Origin: Bacillota bacterium
GTDB lineage: Bacteria > Bacillota > Bacilli > Lactobacillales > Aerococcaceae
Direction: 5' to 3'
DNA length: 15,625 nucleotides
NCBI GenBank assembly: GCA_023442905.1
Contig: JAEZWY010000204.1
Location: 1-15,625, forward strand
Part shown: piece after piece, positions 12,636-15,625 of the stretch
How positions within the stretch are numbered: position 1 is the stretch's first letter
Layout of the letters: each line of letters begins with the position of its first letter
Program-made: the position numbers and the translations under genes
The notes under the pieces: generated by a model
What the model was told of the DNA's origin: nothing
What the model saw: only the letters and a program-made list of their open reading frames with translations
The model's database searches: none

Positions 12636-14231
12636 TTGGGTGCAGAATTAAATCAAAAATTATTTAGTGCGGCAGATAATCTCCGTAGTAAAATGGATGC
12701 GTCAGAATATAAAAATTATTTATTGGGACTGATTTTCTATAAATATTTATCCGATCGATTGTTGGAACAAGTGGTTCTTTTAGCAGATGAATCCTTAGAG
12801 GAATATGACACAGTAAGCAAACAAACAATGTTGTATCGTGAATTACTTTCAGATGAAGAATCAAAAGAAGATCTGATTGCCACAATCGTTGATATTTTGG
12901 GATATGCAATTGCACCAGAGTATCTTTTCAACGTCTTAGCGGATCAAGCAAAACAAGCAACGTTCCAATTGAACGATCTAAACAAAGCCTTTGTGCAATT
13001 GGCATCTACCTACAATCAATTTAATGGGTTATTTGATGATGTGGATCTCCAATCAAAAAAACTAGGAACAGATGAGCAACAACGAAATGTGACGATTACC
13101 GAAGTCATCAAGAAATTGAATGATGTAGATGTTTTAGAACACGATGGGGACGTGATCGGGGATGCGTATGAGTTTCTGATCAGTCAATTTGCTTCAGAAG
13201 CAGGGAAGAAAGCCGGAGAATTTTACACACCTCATATGGTTTCTGATATGATGGCGCAAATCGTAACGCTCGATCAAAAGGAACGACGATTCTTTAGTGT
13301 TTTTGATCCAACGATGGGTTCAGGTTCATTGATGTTAAACGTACGTAACTACTTAACACACCCAGATAACGTTAAATATCATGGGCAAGAACTAAATACA
13401 ACGACATACAATCTAGCAAAAATGAACTTGATTTTACATGGTGTCGACGCCGAAGAAATGAATCTCCGCAATGGGGATACGTTGAATAAGGACTGGCCAA
13501 CAGATGAACCTTACACATTTGATGCAGTAGTAATGAACCCACCTTATTCGGCTAATTGGTCAGCAGATACGACTTTCTTAGATGATTCTCGGTTTAATCG
13601 TTATGGGAAATTAGCGCCAAAATCCAAAGCAGATTTTGCGTTTCTTCTTCATGGGTTCTATCATTTGAAGGAAACAGGTACCATGGCCATCGTCTTACCA
13701 CACGGAGTTTTATTCCGTGGCGCTGCAGAAGGGGTCATCCGTCAAAAATTACTAGAAGATGGCAGTATTTATGCTGTGATCGGTATGCCTGCGAACTTGT
13801 TCTTTGGGACATCGATTCCAACGACGGTGATTGTGTTGAAGAAGAATCGTCAAACTCGAGATGTATTATTCATTGATGCTAGTCGTGAATTTGTTAAAGG
13901 GAAAAATCAAAATAAACTATCGGAAGAAAACATTCAAAAAATCCTCGAAACCTACGCTGAAAGAAAAGATGTCGAGAAATACGCTCATTTGGCAACCTTT
14001 GATGAAATCAAAGAAAATGACTATAACTTAAATATCCCACGCTATGTAGATACTTTCGAAGAAGAAGAACCAATTGATATGGTTCATGTCGGAAATGACA
14101 TCAAGAAGATACGACAAGAACAGCAAGTGCTAGAAAAAGAACTTTTAGAAGCTATCTCTTCCCTGCAAACAACACCTGAAAATGAAGCGTGGTTACAAGG
14201 TGCGCTGGAGGTGTTCAAACATGAGCAATGA
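12636..14231 (+). CDS. hsdM: Type I restriction-modification methyltransferase subunit HsdM
   Basis: The 531-residue N6-adenine methyltransferase has an N-terminal HsdM helical domain (about 5-135; ADNLRSKMDASEYKNYLLGLIFYKYLSD in two overlapping parts). The catalytic domain follows, with GEFYTPHMVSDMM, AdoMet-binding DPTMGSGSL (224-232) and catalytic NPPY (301-304). A C-terminal coiled-coil segment contacts HsdS. It forms the M2S methyltransferase and, with HsdR, the restriction complex. The start is TTG at 12636 with AGGAG 9 nt upstream; the resulting MGAELNQKLFSAADNLR matches the usual family start. The gene overlaps hsdS by 11 bp, which suggests translational coupling. Confidence 0.97.
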   Translation: MGAELNQKLFSAADNLRSKMDASEYKNYLLGLIFYKYLSDRLLEQVVLLADESLEEYDTVSKQTMLYRELLSDEESKEDLIATIVDILGYAIAPEYLFNVLADQAKQATFQLNDLNKAFVQLASTYNQFNGLFDDVDLQSKKLGTDEQQRNVTITEVIKKLNDVDVLEHDGDVIGDAYEFLISQFASEAGKKAGEFYTPHMVSDMMAQIVTLDQKERRFFSVFDPTMGSGSLMLNVRNYLTHPDNVKYHGQELNTTTYNLAKMNLILHGVDAEEMNLRNGDTLNKDWPTDEPYTFDAVVMNPPYSANWSADTTFLDDSRFNRYGKLAPKSKADFAFLLHGFYHLKETGTMAIVLPHGVLFRGAAEGVIRQKLLEDGSIYAVIGMPANLFFGTSIPTTVIVLKKNRQTRDVLFIDASREFVKGKNQNKLSEENIQKILETYAERKDVEKYAHLATFDEIKENDYNLNIPRYVDTFEEEEPIDMVHVGNDIKKIRQEQQVLEKELLEAISSLQTTPENEAWLQGALEVFKHEQ

Positions 14232-15438
14232 TACACAACCAGAAATCCGTTTCCCAGGATTTACAGATGATTGGGAACAGAGGAAGTTGGGGGACTTCGT
14301 TGTAGATTATGTTGAAAAGACAAGTGTACAAAATCAATTTCCTATGCTAACTTCATCTCAACAAAAAGGGATAGTTTTGCAAGAAGACTATTTTGCAAAT
14401 CGGCAAGTAACTACAGAAAATAATATTGGTTACTTTGTACTACCTAGAGGATATTTCACGTTCCGTAGTCGAAGTGATAATGATGTGTTTGTGTTTAACC
14501 GTAATGACATTATTGATAGAGGGATTATAAGCTATTTTTATCCTGTATTTACTTTAAAATCTGCTGATTCCGACTTCTTCTTAAGACGTATTAACAATGG
14601 AATCCAACGACAATTATCTATTCAAGCAGAGGGAACAGGTCAACATGTTCTGTCTCTAAAAAAGTTTAAAAATATAGTAGCAATGTTTCCTAGTGAGGAA
14701 GAACAACAAAAAATCGGCACCTTCTTCAAACAACTTGACGACACGATCGCTCTTCATCAGCGTAAGTTAGATTTGCTGAAGGAAACGAAAAAAGGATTCT
14801 TACAAAAAATGTTCCCTGAAAACGGAGCAAAAGTGCCAGAAATCCGGTTTCCTGGTTTTACGGAAGATTGGGAAGAGCGTAAGTTGGGAGAATTAGGTAA
14901 AACTCAATCGGGAATTGGATTTCCTGATGCCGAGCAAGGTGGTTCTGAAGGTACTCCATTTTTTAAAGTTTCCGACATGAATAACATTGGTAATGAGTAT
15001 GAAATGAGAAATGCAAATCATTATGTATCTAATGAGCAAATTGAGCGTAAAAAATGGAAGCCAATAAAAGATGTGCCAGCGATTATATTTGCTAAAGTTG
15101 GCGCAGCAATAATGCTTAATAGAAAACGTTTGGTCACAAGCCCTTTCTTAATAGATAACAATACCATGGCTTATTTATTTAATAATACTTGGGATATCTA
15201 TTTTGGTAAAATATTGTTTGAAACTATAAATTTGCCAAGATACTCCCAAGTAGGGGCATTGCCTTCTTATAACAGTTCTGATATTGAGAATATCAGTGTT
15301 AAGGTTCCTGTAAAGGATGAACAACAAAAAATCGGTACTTTCTTCAAACAGCTAGATGATACGATCGCTCTTCATCAACGTAAGTTAGATTTACTAAAAG
15401 AAACGAAAAAAAGCTTCTTACAAAAGATGTTTGTCTAG
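14221..15438 (+). CDS. hsdS: Type I restriction-modification specificity subunit HsdS
   Basis: The 405-residue protein has two target-recognition domains (about 25-155 and 225-365), each binding one half of the bipartite DNA site. They are separated and followed by near-identical conserved helices: EQQKIGTFFKQLDDTIALHQ onward at 161-198 and again at 367-404. The opening motif EIRFPGFTDDWEQRKLG (8-24) recurs as EIRFPGFTEDWEERKLG (207-223), giving an internal pseudo-dimer. The ATG at 14221 lies inside the end of hsdM and follows TGGAGGTG; an upstream frame opening at 14182 is rejected. The length is usual for HsdS. The target sequence cannot be read from the protein. Confidence 0.97.
   Translation: MSNDTQPEIRFPGFTDDWEQRKLGDFVVDYVEKTSVQNQFPMLTSSQQKGIVLQEDYFANRQVTTENNIGYFVLPRGYFTFRSRSDNDVFVFNRNDIIDRGIISYFYPVFTLKSADSDFFLRRINNGIQRQLSIQAEGTGQHVLSLKKFKNIVAMFPSEEEQQKIGTFFKQLDDTIALHQRKLDLLKETKKGFLQKMFPENGAKVPEIRFPGFTEDWEERKLGELGKTQSGIGFPDAEQGGSEGTPFFKVSDMNNIGNEYEMRNANHYVSNEQIERKKWKPIKDVPAIIFAKVGAAIMLNRKRLVTSPFLIDNNTMAYLFNNTWDIYFGKILFETINLPRYSQVGALPSYNSSDIENISVKVPVKDEQQKIGTFFKQLDDTIALHQRKLDLLKETKKSFLQKMFV
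14701..15432 (+). repeat. Duplicated central/C-terminal conserved segments of hsdS
   Basis: 14701-14814 and 15319-15432 encode the same 38 residues with one substitution (Gly to Ser) but many silent differences. A second repeated pair is 14242-14292 and 14839-14889. These are the usual sites for homologous exchange of target-recognition domains. Confidence 0.9.
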
Positions 15439-15450
15439 GAGGGAAGAAGA

Positions 15451-15625
15451 ATGAAAATTAGTCACCGTGAGGAAGCAGAAGTCGAAGAACAGTTGATTCG
15501 TGTACTTGGAGAAGGGCATAATCAGTGGACGTATCGTCCGGATCTAAAATCAGAAGAAGACCTTTGGGTCAATTTACGCCAAAAAATTATCTCAAATAAT
15601 CAAGCAGAACTGAATGATTTTCCTT
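15451..15625 (+). CDS. hsdR: Type I restriction endonuclease subunit HsdR, N-terminus (cut by window)
   Basis: ATG 15451 follows AGGAGGGAAG, 12 bp after the hsdS stop. The 58 codons present begin MKISHREEAEVEEQLIRVLG and continue HNQWTYRPDLKSEEDLWVNLRQKI in two parts, typical of the start of HsdR proteins, where the nuclease domain opens with a Glu-rich helix. The motor and nuclease motifs lie beyond the window. Order and spacing (M-S-R, tight) indicate one operon; whether the gene is intact cannot be judged here. Confidence 0.88.
   Translation, partial: MKISHREEAEVEEQLIRVLGEGHNQWTYRPDLKSEEDLWVNLRQKIISNNQAELNDFP

Noticed and set aside
14242..15432. hsdS internal repeats as a CRISPR or mobile repeat
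   Set aside because: They encode the conserved helices of the specificity subunit in frame and occur only twice; no regular spacer pattern.

Overview
The window is low-GC Firmicutes DNA, most likely Enterococcus or a close lactic acid bacterium. The grounds are strong AGGAGG-type ribosome binding sites, the SufB C-terminus, an enterococcal-style beta-glucoside PTS operon with a LicT attenuator, and an hsdM-hsdS-hsdR locus. Species cannot be fixed from sequence reading alone.

Layout. (1) 1-251: the 3' end of sufB (Fe-S cluster assembly) and its terminator. (2) About 225-12306: a putative integrated island of about 12.1 kb. Its proposed ends are a 12-bp identical core (TTGATATATAAG at 225-236 and 12295-12306) inside a 25-nt repeat with 22 matches. 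The left copy lies inside the sufB terminator, 60 bp from the integrase stop codon. (3) 12317-15625: resident DNA with a type I restriction-modification locus, hsdM, a two-TRD hsdS and the start of hsdR.

Inside the island the left third looks like a satellite or PICI-type core. Integrase and an XRE repressor are read leftwards; an excisionase-type HTH protein and a primase (DxD primase-polymerase-like N-terminus plus a CHC2-like zinc ribbon, no helicase motifs) are read rightwards. A compact divergent promoter region with a nested palindrome separates the two arms. A second divergent switch follows: two small XRE genes with two related 17-bp operators, one of which exactly fills the spacer of a TTGAAA-17-TATAAT promoter. 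The rightward arm also carries a zinc-ribbon membrane protein and a small membrane-anchored protein. No phage structural, packaging or conjugation genes are visible.

The middle (about 6900-11280) is a beta-glucoside operon: EIIBCA permease, GH1 6-phospho-beta-glucosidase and LicT antiterminator. The leader holds, in order, a promoter overlapped by a cre-like site, a ribonucleic antiterminator (RAT) and an overlapping terminator. LicT, encoded last, acts on its own operon leader. The operon sits between damaged genes, an ABC-permease-like fragment on the left and a lipoprotein missing most of its signal peptide on the right. It was therefore probably inserted into, or recombined with, older island cargo.

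Most novel-looking points: the att repeat in the suf terminator, which implies that the element supplies half of the present hairpin; the two compact divergent switches; the long hairpin between xis and the primase; and the uncharacterised zinc-ribbon/membrane module under XRE control.
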